A stretch of 64,000 bases of DNA from Saturnia japonica (lineage: Eukaryota > Arthropoda > Insecta > Lepidoptera > Saturniidae). Every line of letters begins with the position of its first letter. Position 1 is the first letter of the stretch. Of this stretch, positions 25,245-37,783 are shown piece after piece. The notes beneath the pieces were generated by a model that saw nothing but the letters and a program-made list of their open reading frames with translations, was not told where the DNA came from and made no database searches. Position numbers and translations under genes: made by a program. The stretch covers positions 8,801,705-8,865,704 of the forward strand of contig CM065334.1 of assembly GCA_033032175.1 (NCBI GenBank), written 5' to 3'.

Positions 25245-28200
25245 ATGAATAGGTAAGTACTAAATCATTGTAATATAATACATTTCGTATTTGTGAAGTT
25301 TTTAAATTCATTTTTCCGTAAAATTACCACATCAACTCATGTTGTAACGGAAATGTCATGTCGTGTTTTTTTATTTTATTTAATAAAGTAGCTATATTTA
25401 TAGTAGGAATATAATTAATATCTATAGTATAACTAATCATTAACGTAATAAAAGTTTACATTCGTTACATACTTTCACTATTTAACAATAATCTCAAATT
25501 ATTAACGGTCAAAAAAGCACTTGTGTTTGCGCGACAAGGTCAACGGTTCTGTCAAACGTACGATGGGGCGCGGGCGTGGGGCATTATTTATTGTTGTTGA
25601 TATTTTGTGATTGTTTTTTTTTTATTTCTGATTGTTAATGCTAATAATATCTGATGTATTACTATTAACTTACATGTATTTTATAGTTGTATTTTTAATT
25701 TCTAATTAGCGTAAGGCGACCAAGAACGCGTGGGGGACGGCGTCCTGGACGCGGTCGCGTACTTACCCGTGGTGTTCGTGGTGGTAGAAGCGACTCATCC
25801 GGGATTAGTAGCGACCCAGGGCGCTCAAGCAGACCCAGCGCTGAGAACGTGTTAGTTTTTTAATAGTATAAAATTTGAACATTTCAGTTTTTTTACAGTA
25901 TTAATACTTTTTTTTATGTTGTAGAATGGAAATGAATGTTATTGATAATTTAATCGCCATTGCTCCGATAGAGCAACGGCTAACAATAAAAAAATAGCGC
26001 ACGTGGGATCAGTAAGTATAAAACTTTCTTTACTAATAATAATTTAGTTTAATAAGTTTACTAATAATTTGCTGAAAACATGTTCTTTTCACCAGTGCAC
26101 AGAGAGCAAAAGAAGAGGCGGGGACGAGCCAGGATCTTTGGTCGATGCCAGGGCCTTCAAGTGCTGGAACCGATCAATCGCCTGCTGTCCTGCCATCGCT
26201 GGCAATGTAAGTCGTTTAATATTACAATTGCAAAAGTGAGTTTGTTGGTTTTTCACTCTTTCACGTTAAAAGTACTCTACTGGACTGGTAAGAAATTATA
26301 GTACAGACTTAGTTTGGAACCTACAGTCAAGTTGCGACAAATGCAGCCCGAAAAATGCGTGCGAGGTATAAACAAAATCGCTTTAAAAATTTATGTTTGA
26401 TTTTTCTCCAGGTCTGGAACACCAGGTACATTAAGAAGAGCACTCGGGGATGATGAAATAGAGTGTCTCTTCAATAATGGTAAGTTAAACATTTTCTAGT
26501 GAGTGATGTATACTGACGTATACGTAACTGTGTAGGGTGCTGATGGTTATTGTATACATATTACTTTTGATTGACAGGAAGTGATATAGAAAGTGACCTG
26601 GATGATGCGGAGGAAGGCCAAGATCTGGCATTACACTGCATCTCCAGGGCACATGCAGCGGAGTTGGAGACTCCCGTCGATACTGGCGTTCCCGCCACTC
26701 CCGCCATTGTTTTCACCGATGAAGGCAGTTACCAGCCAAGTAACTTTTATGATTTTAAGTGGACACGTTTTCCCGAATTCCCGATTTCAGCTGAGTTGAG
26801 GAGAGAAAACTTTTCCGATAGTAATGTTGGGCCAACAGTTCCACATGCCGACCCATATGCAGCTTTTACAGCCATATGGGATCGGCAATTCGTGGAATAT
26901 ATAGCCACGGAAACAAACAAATATGCGCAGCAATTGGCACTCCAAATGCTAAATTCCGGACAACTGTTACCCAAAAGCCGCATCAGCGAATGGCATGACA
27001 CATGCGCTGATGAAATATATGTCTTTTTGGCTATATTAATGGCCATGGGTATTGTCATTAAAACAAAAATAGAAGAGTATTGGAGTGTTAATTCTCGCAT
27101 ATTAAGTACGTCAGGATTTCGCGCATACATGTCTCTGCATCGTTTTCAATTATTATGTCGTTGTTTACACTTCAACGACAACAGAGACATGTGTACGCAA
27201 AATCTTGACAATTCCGAGGCGAAGTTGTTTAAAATCCAACCAGTAGCATCACACCTGAATAATAGATTTTCGACGCTGTACAACATGAGACGAAATATAG
27301 CCTTAGACGAATCATTGCTGCAGTGGAAAGGTTGGTTGAACATCAATCAATTTATTCCGAACAAAGCCGCCTCAGTGGGAATTAAAACCTATGAGATTTG
27401 TGAATCTCAAACAGGCTACTTGTGGCGGTTTGAGATTCACGCTCATAAAAAAGTCGGGCCTATAACCCAGCAGTTGGACCCCTTAAACGCATATACGCCG
27501 GCAATTGTTTTAAGACTAATTCAAGGTCTTGAGCACAAGGGCCACACGTTATGGATGGACAACTTTTACAATTCGCCAGCTCTTGCCAGAAAGTTGAAAA
27601 CCCTAGGTTTTGATTGTGTTGGCACTTTGCGAACCAATGGCCAGTTTGTGCCACAACAACTTAACGACCTTACCAAGGCGAATATGCAGCCAGGACAGAT
27701 CACCGGATACACATCCGGTGATGTCGATTTGACAGTATGGAGAGACAAGAACCGAGTGGCGATGATCTCCACATATCATGGCAATACCACCACCATTGTC
27801 CATTCGATAGTGAAACCGTCAGCCATTTACGATTACAACATAATGATGGGGGGAGTAGATAAAAAAGACCAAATGCTGGCAATGTTCCCTATTGAAAGAA
27901 AACGCACACGGGTTTGGTATAAAAAACTGTTCCGTAGGCTCTTTAACGTCTCAATTTTAAATGCCTACATTATACATAAACAATCTTCTAATTCTTCCCT
28001 TACACACCGTGCATTCAGGATACAGTTATTGGAGACTATCCTACAAAAACATAGCAATCCAATCGAATCCACCGATCCAACCCCACAACTTAGTATTCAC
28101 ATTAACCACCATCTGGCAGAGCACACATTTCTATCTAACCACACCAGGCGTTTAAGACGCCAATGCGTGGTTTGCAAAAAAAAGGGTCAATTGTACTGTG

Positions 28201-28358
28201 TTGGATGCGATAAGACAGTGTGTATGACACCGTGCTTTGTTACATTGCATTCAACTGTTTCAAGAACTACTGAACCGATTTTACTCATCCTGTCTGTGCG
28301 TTGTTGTATTGGTGCTTCAAAAACTACTAAACCGATTTTACTCATGCTGCCCGTGTGA
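25245..28358 (+). CDS. piggyBac-type transposase, six-exon gene
   Basis: Exons: 25245-25252, 25710-25850, 25925-26011, 26096-26206, 26412-26479 and 26578-28358. All have GT-AG borders and matching phases. Exon 2 encodes an Arg/Gly-rich stretch (TRGGRRPGRGRVLTRGVRGG). Exon 3 carries an in-frame TAG at 25995. It is 87 bases with equal phase at both ends, so skipping it restores a 702-residue frame. Exon 6 holds the DDE_Tnp_1_7 (piggyBac) domain. The three catalytic Asp are in ALDESLLQWKG (27306), WMDNFYNSPALA (27558) and MMGGVDKKDQML (27858), and a C-terminal Cys-rich zinc region is CVVCKKKGQLYCVGC. There is no ATG near the start of exon 6 (the first in-frame one is about 26944), so the upstream exons are needed. 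The last 30 or so residues are read from a minisatellite. No piggyBac TIR or TTAA pair was found. It could be an old transposon copy or a domesticated gene. Confidence 0.85.
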
Positions 28359-28806
28359 TGTTGCATAAATGTTTCAAGAACTGCTGAACCGATTTTACTA
28401 ATCTTGTCTGGGATATTGTTGCATTGGTCTTTCAAGAATTACTAAACCGATTTTACTAATTCTGTGTGGTATGTTGTATTATTGGTGGTTCAAGGACTAC
28501 TAAACCGATTTTACTAATACTGTCTGGCTGATTCAAGAACTACTGAACCGATTTTACTTATCCTTTCTGTGCGTTGTTATATTGCTGCTTCAAGAACTAC
28601 TAAACCGATTTTACTAATTATTTATTTTTTTTTGTACTACCATGACGTGACGTGCGTATTACATAATTAGTGCGGTTACTTTATTTTACTGATTCTGTCT
28701 GTGTATTGTTGTATTGCTGCTTCAAGAACTACTAAACCGATTTTACTCATCATATCTGTGAGTTGCTGTGTTGGTGCTTCAAGAACTACTAAACCGATTT
28801 TTTGGT
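28257..28806 (+). repeat. Minisatellite, about nine units of 42-62 bp
   Basis: The repeated core reads TTCAAGAACTACTAAACCG followed by ATTTTACTAAT and a more variable CTGTCTGTG...TTGTTGTATTGGTGC. Units begin near 28257, 28317, 28373, 28431, 28489, 28531, 28589, 28720 and 28777. The seventh is interrupted by about 70 bp. The first two units are inside the piggyBac reading frame. Confidence 0.85.
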
Positions 28807-28927
28807 TACTTGGCTGGTATTAGTATATCTAGGTGCGTTCGTTATTACTCCCGACGATCTGTGTCGTCATCTATCGATAAAATGTAGTGATGTGTAGTGT
28901 AGATGATAATGACTACAAAGTTCTTTC

Positions 28928-28928
28928 T

Positions 28929-28964
<36 letters not shown>
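28928..28964. repeat. (TA)n microsatellite
   Basis: About 18 alternating TA units in an AT-rich stretch following the minisatellite. Confidence 0.9.
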
Positions 28965-28967
<3 letters not shown>

Positions 28968-31384
28968 TGTAATTGTAGTAGATTTAAAAAATAAATTGTT
29001 AACCATCTTACCTCGAAGTAGATTAGCACAATTCATGTTTAGTAATTATAAAAATTCTTAACGCCTACCACCCGATGGTCCGACGGACATAGTGAGTGAC
29101 AGGTATACTCTGAATGATATCCACGCAAGATCGAGAAGAGGCCTATACTCAGCAGTGTGTGTTTTTGTGTGTGTTAGCAAATTTTTCATTATTATTATCA
29201 CTATTGTACTTTTCTGTAACATTATTATTATTTTTTATTTTAAGTACTGGCATTTTTCATTTATTGTTTATCTGTGGAACATAATTATTATCCATACCTA
29301 ATACCTGTATACTTTTGTTTTATTCTCAAATAAAATATTAAAATATTTTCATAAAAAAATAATATTAATATATTTCTTGTAAAAGTGTTATCCATGCTTT
29401 TTCCTATAACGCCGGCAAGTTTAGGTATGTAAACAAGTGCATTTTGGCAAAAAATGTGAACGTTTAGCGTCGATTTATGAAATGTTCTTGGAAGATAACA
29501 TGGTATTATATTTTATAGTTCTGTTAGTAAATTTATTCTAAATTGAGAATAAAAAGTTTGTTTCACAAAATAATGAGTAGAACTTACTCTAAACTCGTAA
29601 TGCTTGATCATACTTTTTTCCTATAGATTTTAAAGTATTTGTTTATTTTGATTGTAAATAAACTATTAACTTTTACAGTGCTAAGCATTTACGAGCCATT
29701 GTTTATGATCCCTACTTTAAAATGCATACTTGACAAAGGGCTTCCGACCGTCGTTGTTCTCGGAATTTAATTTTAAACCTTCCTTTATTTTACTGCGCTC
29801 GACCTTGGGTTCCCTTGAAAGTGTTGTTTTTCGAATGCTATTATTAGAATAATTTGCTCAGAAAGTTGTGTGTTGTTAATGTTATGTTAGTGTTTAACAT
29901 AGATTATTTGTAATGTTAATAAAATAAATATTTGTAATATTAGTTGAGAGTTTTTTAAATTATTGGAGTTTTATTGCAATCCTAACGAATATTTACTTAT
30001 TTCTTCTATGTTTAGCTTAGATTTACAAAATAAAAGAAACAGCAAATACGTTAAATTGTTTATTTATCAGTTATTACAATTCATAAATGTTGGGATTATG
30101 GATATGTGACAGTGTATTCTTTATAATGATTGAAGATTTTATTCATTGGAAGATTTTTATTTATTGAAATAGAGTTTTCGGAAGTGTGTCTTAACACCAT
30201 CAAGGATCAGAGAGAACTAACTGCTTACAACTATATTTCTACTAGAGTTGTGTCGCTTGCGAGCGAAAGATTAGAAGATATATCCCGACAAAAGAGCGAG
30301 TATATCAGTAGCTCACTTGTTTGTAAAGTATATCTTTAGCTCTTTAGATCTCAGTAATAATGTTCGCTCGGATATAATCAGAGCGATTCAGATTAGTTGA
30401 ATGAAAAGATACACCACATTCTTACTTAAGAAAGAGATAGGTAGCTAATTCGATCCAACAAGCCGAGAGCGGAAAGGCGATCGGGTACTAATGATTATAA
30501 GAAAACTTATGTTACACCTTGATAATAAAGCACAATATTGGTTAAGTAATTACCGTGTCAAGTAATGTCAAGTAACGTAAAGAAGTGTTTTTATTTTTAT
30601 TTCTAATTTTGAATTTAGTTTAATGTCACGCGTGATTTGACCCATGCACTTTGAACATCGTATCGCTAAAAATAATTATCGTTACCTACATATTTCGGGT
30701 TGTTTTCATTATTAGGTACCTATAAATAAAAAACTTTCTAAAGTGACTAGCAAATTTGTAAAAAAATATTGACTTAATAGGTACATGTTTATATTTTAAG
30801 GTAGATAATGTACATATACATTATTTCAATTCAAATCAATATAAATGTATCCATGGTCATTGATTATAAAATATGCTAACATATTTTGTTACTCACACGA
30901 TCTTCTTCAGTTTTGTAGTTATTACAGGTTTTAAAATAATAATTTCACTATCTCTATAATACATAGTTTTGCATTTCTAGATTGACATACCTACTTTAGC
31001 CTGCTAATTGTTAAGAATGAAGGAAATCAAATGTTTGAATAATATTTTTCAAGATATCTCTATTCTAAACAAAATAGTTGGCAATAATTTTATACGTTTT
31101 TGTAAATCGTAAGATTTGTGTTTGTAAGATATCTCTCGCTCTGAGCGAGATATAAAAGAGAGATATATATCACTCTTTTCTTTTCAGTGATATACTTTGC
31201 GCAAGACTAATTTCTACAGTTGTCCTTTTTACATCGTGTAACATTTGGTGTTTAAGCAGTCTATACAATACTCGAATTCTACCTAGTTTTTATGACTCGT
31301 AGTTAGAGTGCTTTAAACTATATTTCTCAGAAATAATAAATTAAAACCTTTTTCAAGGGTAAAAATGTGTTCACCAAATGTTAC
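28965..31384. other. No gene seen; weak RTE trace and short hairpins
   Basis: Near 29045-29160 a plus-strand string ending in GAGGCCTATACTCAGCAGTG resembles a worn RTE 3' end. Near 31129-31152 TATCTCTCGCTCTGAGCGAG forms a hairpin of about 12 bp with one bulge. Related CGAGCGAAAGA motifs lie near 30250-30300. Open frames are short and lack domains. Confidence 0.4.
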
Positions 31385-31560
31385 TTAAAAATAAATCTTT
31401 TCATCATCATCATCATCATTTCAGCCGCAGGACGTCCACTGCTGAACATAGGCCTCCCCCATAGATCTCCAGAACGACCGATCTTGTGCGGCCTGCACCC
31501 AACGGCTCCCAGCGACCTTTACTATGTCGTCTTTCCATCTAGTGGGATTTACCCACTAGA
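31385..31560 (-). mobile_element. RTE-type LINE 3' end with (CAT)n tail
   Basis: The minus frame reads RWKDDIVKVAGSRWVQAA then FWRSMGEAYVQQWTSCG and a stop, the standard end of RTE-clade ORFs in insects. A CAT/ATG triplet run at 31390-31411 is the 3' tail. The element is cut off after about 50 codons. Confidence 0.8.
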
Positions 31561-33704
31561 TAAATCTTTTACTTTCAGAATAAAACAAATTTAAAACATT
31601 TAAAATATAATATCTCAAAGAGTATGATTTTTGTAGACGAACTCAATATTTCAACAATAAAGAATACAAAAATAATAGTTTTATAAATAGGAACTAGGTA
31701 TACAAAATTGCTGATAAATTATTAAATTACTGAAGTCCCGTGAACTTTGCCGTTTCGCGGGAATGCCCATGCGCAGTTGACAGCTTCTTTTCCCTAGTAG
31801 GGCCCGCAGAGGAAAGGATGTCACGTACAACATTAAAATTTTAAATGATTTTAATTTGGTATTAACTAAACTTATAGACGGGTCAAATACCGTAAGGTGA
31901 GATTGAGGTGAGGTGAGGTTTTATATTTAGTTGCTCTTTTCATACAGGAAATATACCACGTGGATGAAGTCGCGGGCGCAGCTAGTATTAGTACTATAAA
32001 GCTCAAGACTTTGATTATTTGAACGCGCTAATATCTGGAACCACCAAACTGATTTTGCATTTTTGATAGTATAGGTACGTATTTAATTTATTTTCATGCT
32101 TAGATCCTAATGAGCAGAACTAACTTAGCATGAACAAGAAGCAGTCTGGGCAAGATAGGAAGGACTACACGGGTGTGTTGGTGGCAACGCGGCACATGGT
32201 GGAGACATTGCTGAAGACTAAAAGAGTTTGGTCGAATGAATTTAACACGGTTGAAGCCGTATCATAGGCTATATAAAACTAAACATGATTTATATAAAAC
32301 CGGTCAACATATGACTGAAACCTTGACTCTCGCTTGTTACCGCTGCTAAACTATACCTACTGCATGTCTAAAACGCTTTCTATAAGGTAGATAAGCCAAG
32401 GTTTCTTAGTAGTTATTTCGTTTTTTAACCTGCGAAATGATGTCACAACGAAGAAATAAAACTAACCTTGGAAATTGGAATAGCGGAGACGAAACAAAAA
32501 TATGACGTCATATTGATATTTTCGTCGATTTGTCGCTTCGAAAGTAAGTCCGACTAAATTGAAAACTTACTTATCTGTGTACTACTTTGAAGCGTTAAGT
32601 GACCTCGTTTATTTGGCCGGCTGTGTGAATTATTCCCGCTCAATATGAGTATTTCAAATTGGAATAGTCGAGTGTTGACCGCGTTTCGGTTCTGTTGATT
32701 CGATTATATTACGCATTTTATAAAACTCATTTGTGTCACGTGCTAGTCGTACTTAAGGATTTATATAATTTAGTATTTTACTGTTATCGTGAGTATACAA
32801 TTGTTTATCTAAAATTAATCTTATTCAGAGTTTGGGGTTTATCATGCTCTTGCGTGTTGATAAACATAGATCTAGAATTGAAAAAAAAAAAACATATTTG
32901 CATTGGCATGATATCATACAGCCTAGAATAAACATTTTAGTGAATTCGTGGTTGTCTAGTGGTTTTAAATTTAGTTATTCTAGAAATTTTTATAACGTAA
33001 TGTACATGTAGGTATATTTTATGTGTGATCTGTGAATATCTTTTATTTGAACAAGCGATGCGTTTCATTTCCTAATTAAATAGGACCTACTGCGATTTGA
33101 GTTCAAAAGTTCCAATGTACATTTTTTACTGGTGTACCTATTTCTTAGTTGGAAATGAGAAAATTTGATTTGTTAGTAAATAAAACGAAAAAAATTTTTT
33201 TTACTCCAGTCCTGAATGAATTTTTGTCATAATTTCCCTTATTGTGGCTTACGTAGAAGAGATAGGCAAATGTTATCAGTTATCACTGAATTTTTTTTAC
33301 AAGTACTGAGGGCGAATATTTTTGTAAAACATTGTATTTTGCTCATCAATAACCATTCCGCCAGTGCACGCGGATAAAGCAGTTCGGAACGGCTTCGTCC
33401 GCCGACTTAAATAACAAAACTCAATATTTGTACTATACTACTAGTTCTACTAGTACTAATTATTGTACTATAGTATAAATTATATTATAATATATAGATA
33501 AATGAATACGCTGAAGCCCGGTGAAGCTGTAAAATCAATCTGATGCTAAACATCCATAAAAAAATATACATTCGAATTGAGTAACCATTACGATATCTTC
33601 ATAAACAATAATAAAATTATATGGTCAACACATGCAGAGCCGCGGGCACACCTAGTACGTAATAATTTATTGAAGCAGAATTTCCTTTTTACATAAACTA
33701 GTAA
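31561..33704. other. No gene seen; isolated Helitron-like 3' ends
   Basis: Helitron-like 3' ends on the plus strand at about 31955-31985 (GAAGTCGCGGGCGCAGCTAG) and 33630-33656 (GCCGCGGGCACACCTAG). The rest is AT-rich sequence in which I see no domain, tRNA or clear element. Confidence 0.35.
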
Positions 33705-34330
33705 TCGGCCTAAGGTCGAAATTCGATCAGCGACTTTTTGGTCATAGACTATTTTCTGTTTGATATTTTCAGTATTCTTATACAATGAGTATTATCTACA
33801 TCATTTGCTGTCACTTTCCGTTGAGTGACCAGTGAGCACTGGTCAGTTTAGGATTCGCTGTATTAATTAATGAAATTTAATATATTAGTATCTGTTGAAG
33901 CAAGGAGGTTTTGTTATAAAACTAGTTTAATCTCTTTGCATATCATTGTATGATTTCTCTTTATAAAAATAATGTTTTTGAATGTTTTCAACTGAGAATG
34001 TCAAGTGAGAAAATATAATATATTGTTTGAGATACAAATATATTTTCTAACATAACGTGATATAGTTAATTAATATTGTTACCTATTCCAGAGTGTTTAT
34101 TATTTGTTATAACTACAAATAATTAAATATAATATTCATATGATTCCTTGCTAAAACTGTGTTTTCATATTACTCTGCTTATGGTGTGAACATACACACT
34201 AGATAGAACAGATATTATAGATAAATTTTAGCTTTCTGCACTCCTTCTCCATATAAACTTTAACCATGCCAAATCTCATAGTCTTCCGTTCACGCAATAC
34301 GCTTAAAATGGTAACGAAAGCTTTTGAAGA
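33705..34330 (+). repeat. Family B repeat (about 330 bp unit), copy with extra internal sequence
   Basis: The left half (33705-33890) carries CTAAGGTCGAAATTCGATCA and CATAGACTATTTTCTGTTTG. The right half (34200-34325) carries CTTTCTGCACTCCTTCTCCA and GCCAAATCTCATAGTCTTCC. About 310 bp of other sequence separates the halves. Other copies: 45450-45775 (+), 46590-46925 (-), 47955-48300 (+). Class unknown. Confidence 0.7.
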
Positions 34331-35368
34331 TAAAATTTTAGAATAAATAATGTTCACTCTAAATGTATTCAACCTGAATTTACAATGAGCCGGAGCATTC
34401 AGTAAAGGGAACAATTGTAAAATCTGTGCATTTCACATGGTTGGAGGTTGTGCCCAACTTTCAAACCATTTTCCCTATGGGGCGTTACGGAGGTGTACCC
34501 TAGGCCGGCAAAAAACGTCCGTAACGTTAAAAAAAGGGTAAGGTTTTTATGTATAGTCTATACACAAAATTACTATACAGTATACAGTGTCTAATGTATA
34601 GTCCACGTGATGACTTCTTATTATTGCAGTTTGTTATTATTATTATATCATTCGATAATTACACCGGCTTAGTTTTTTTTTTTCGAAAAAAAAAAAAATC
34701 ATAATAAAAAATGTATACATGAATAATTATTTTCTTTATACCTCGAAAGGAACTTAAAATTTATAATAAGGAAGTTCGACCCTATCTGGTGTCCCAAGAC
34801 ACCACACGGTTTTTGAAGTGAAAACTTTTTTTGGCGCGGTACGCATATTTTTAGATGAGATAAGATCTCTGGACTCGCGACACCGTTACGAGACGCAGCT
34901 ATAGTGTGTGCATATATGCATGTACATAGAGCAGACCGCCAACGCGTCTTTCATAAAAGAATATTAAATGTTTTTTAATGTTTCTAATAAATAATAAAAT
35001 AAAAATTCATAAATAAAATGCATTTCATAACCCTAGAACTCCCGGAGTGCAACCCGTAATTTTTTTTATGTTGTTAGAAGGAATTAAATATATATTTTGA
35101 GTTTTAATGACGTGCAACCGCGACACTGGATAATACGTGACTAAGAGAATGTCAGGCAATTACCTGACTTTAATATTGCCAAAATAGAGCGCGGGTAACA
35201 CATCTAAACTCATAAAAACATATTACATGTAAGATGATTATGATAAAAAATTTCTACTTTCACCTGACTAGTACGTAAATGTTCATTGAACATCGATTGT
35301 TTCAAAATCCGATAGCATTGATTGTTTAATCGATTAACTATCGTTTTTTTTAAATCCTTAACACTGTA
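34331..35368. other. No gene seen; one short repeat
   Basis: 34475-34560 (GGGGCGTTACGGAGGTGTAC, then CCGTAACGTTAAAAAAAGGG) resembles a block inside the long arms at 9190-9260. Otherwise AT-rich sequence with short frames only. Confidence 0.35.
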
Positions 35369-35676
35369 CTAGCTGTGTCCGCGGCTCCGATTGCGTTGAC
35401 TACAGAATGCCATCGGTATGGTAGTGACTCAGCTCCCACGAAAAGATTTTCTAAATTAAACAGCAGCCAAGTTACTCCTTATAATATATGGTATTTTTTA
35501 GCGAAACTTCCATCGCAAACGGTCCAGCCGTTTCGGAGATTACCCGTAACAATCAGGTAGACAGACAGTCAAAAATTTTGGTTTTTTTGTTATTAATACC
35601 GTATAAACTTACATGTGTGTTTAATAAAAAGCTGTTATTTTTACATTACAAAAAGGTATTTCAATTTTATTTGTTG
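35369..35676 (-). repeat. Non-autonomous Helitron-like element
   Basis: On the minus strand it ends GGACACAGCTAG, with the family blocks AATCTCCGAAACGG and AAAAATAACAGC. It directly abuts the next copy. Confidence 0.6.
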
Positions 35677-35678
35677 TA

Positions 35679-36200
35679 CTAGCTGCACCCGTGGCTTCGC
35701 TCACGTGGACTACAGAATGCCCGCGCGAAACTTGCTCCCTCGCTCCCAGCTATTTTAAAGACAAAAATACTTATTGTGTGTGTACCTTAGAAGATATACA
35801 TATACTCTCGCGGACTTTTTTGTAGGTCTTTTAAATGTCTATAGTAATGTAGTAGATTAATTTGCTATATCTCTAATGGTTTACTCAGCGTAAGCCATTT
35901 AAGTACCCGAAATGATTAAACATTAGGTACCAGTTCTATAAAAATGGCGCGAAACCCTAATTCTTTTTCTAAAATAAAATATCTCAAGTTACTTCTTATA
36001 ACATCACCTATCTACCAATGTGAAAGTCCCGTCAAAATCGGTCCAATAGTTTCGGAGAGTACCCTGAACAAACAAACATATAAAAAATTTAAAATGGGTT
36101 TTTTGTTATAGGTAACATAACTAATTTCATATATATTTAGTAAAAAGCTGTTATTTTAACATTACAAACAGACAATTCAATTTTATTAATTGTTATATTT
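35679..36200 (-). repeat. Non-autonomous Helitron-like element, near full length
   Basis: On the minus strand it ends CACGTGAGCGAAGCCACGGG...CTAG and begins near AATTAATAAAATTGAATTG. The small hairpin CGTGAGCGAAGCCACG sits just before the CTAG, as expected for a Helitron 3' end. Confidence 0.7.
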
Positions 36201-36785
36201 AAACAAGCTCACTTAATAGTATTAGATAATATAGCCTTACTTGTAAATACATATATTCCTATTTATATAACTACTCGGATTCATATAACAAGTAGTTACG
36301 TTATAATTACGATAAATATGAATAAATGATTATTTATACCAACATAATGTATGTAAACACGCACTATATTATAATGTCACGTAACTAGTTATTACGTCAT
36401 CGATGTTATGATGTCATTTTGTTTGAACAGTTTCATGGTTCCGTGTGAATTTTTTTATACCATTTATTGATTACTCAAAGCTCAAGGCAAGTTAAGAGCT
36501 ACGTTGACAGACAGACACACATAGTGCTAAAACTTTTATTTATAACACATTTTTGTTGAATCGGGGTTTAAGTTTGCATTATGTATTTACATTTGTTCAT
36601 ATATCATAAAGTGTCCGAATACATGGACCCTGAATAGGGTATGGCAAATTATTACGTATGTTTTTCAAACATACATTTTGTACATTTGTATTTATCTAAC
36701 TTATTAATTATTTATTTATTTATACATAAAATTTGTTTGTGCCATTGCCATATATGTATTTATTTATATGTGGTTATGTCATCTA

Positions 36786-37242
36786 TCTATACAACTAATA
36801 AAATTGAAGTGTCTGTTTGCTAAAATAACAGCTTTTTACTAAATGCATATCAAAGTATATACGATACCTATAATAAAACACCCATTGTCTGTTTGTTTCG
36901 GGTAAACGGTTGGACAGATATTGACGGGACTTTCACTGGTAGATAGCTGAATTTATAGGGAGTAATGTAGGCTACTTTTAAATAGGAAAAAACTGTTCAC
37001 GGTGAATCAATTCGGGCGCTTAAATGGCTTATGCTGAGTAAACCATAAGAGATATAACAAATTAATGTTCTACATAATTATAGGCATTAAAAAGACGTAC
37101 AAAAAAGTTCACGAGAGTATATATATAGCTTCTAAGGAACACCCACAATAAGCATTTTTGTCTTTAAAGTAGCCGAGAGCGGGGAGCAAGATTCGCGCGG
37201 GTATTCCGTAGTCCACGTGAGCGAAGCCACGGGCACAGCTAG
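36786..37242 (+). repeat. Non-autonomous Helitron-like element, full length
   Basis: Begins TCTATACAACTAATAAAATT and ends CACGTGAGCGAAGCCACGGG, CACAGCTAG, then T. The flanks are A (5') and T (3'). About 457 bp, the best-preserved copy here. No coding capacity, so it would need RepHel in trans. Confidence 0.75.
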
Positions 37243-37783
37243 TAGGCTATAAAATTTAATATGAATTTTACAAATCTGTCTGATAGTTCCAGGGGTTAAC
37301 GCATTTAATCAAAAAAAACAATCTAAACTTCTACTAACTGCATAATCTCTTCTTGGAATTACTTGAATTGTCTCTTTCTAAACTGTTTAGTATGGGCACG
37401 CGCCGCAGCATTACTATGTAAATGTACACCTTTTTTTCCATAATTTATTCAAACGGCGTGATATCATTGTAACACGGTTATTTATTTTGTAAATTTCAAC
37501 TTTATTTCGCATTAAATACGGTTTTATTTAGTATACAGTATTGTTGATGTGGCTACGGAATTGTGAAGGCCAGGTGCTTTGCAATTACAATGTATGCATA
37601 TGAAGACAACATCGAGACCTTTCTATCCCAATTCCCAATTACAACGTATTTGGACTTGAACATTATTTATTAGTATGCACTTCTGTGAATTAAAATATAC
37701 GTGTTTAGCTTATCTATTTAAAGCAACCTCACTGTCGTTTGCCGTCAAATAACTAAACGGAAAACGGATAATTTATTATAACA

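Noticed and set aside
26571..26577. Start of the long piggyBac frame at 26571
   Set aside because: The codon there is TTG inside the intron. The exon starts at 26578 after TTGACAG, and the true start is the ATG at 25245.
26747..27882. Several minus-strand frames of 60-127 residues
   Set aside because: Antisense shadows of the piggyBac transposase exon.
28257..28806. CRISPR-like array
   Set aside because: Units are degenerate, spacers are themselves repeats, and the genome is an animal's. It is a minisatellite.
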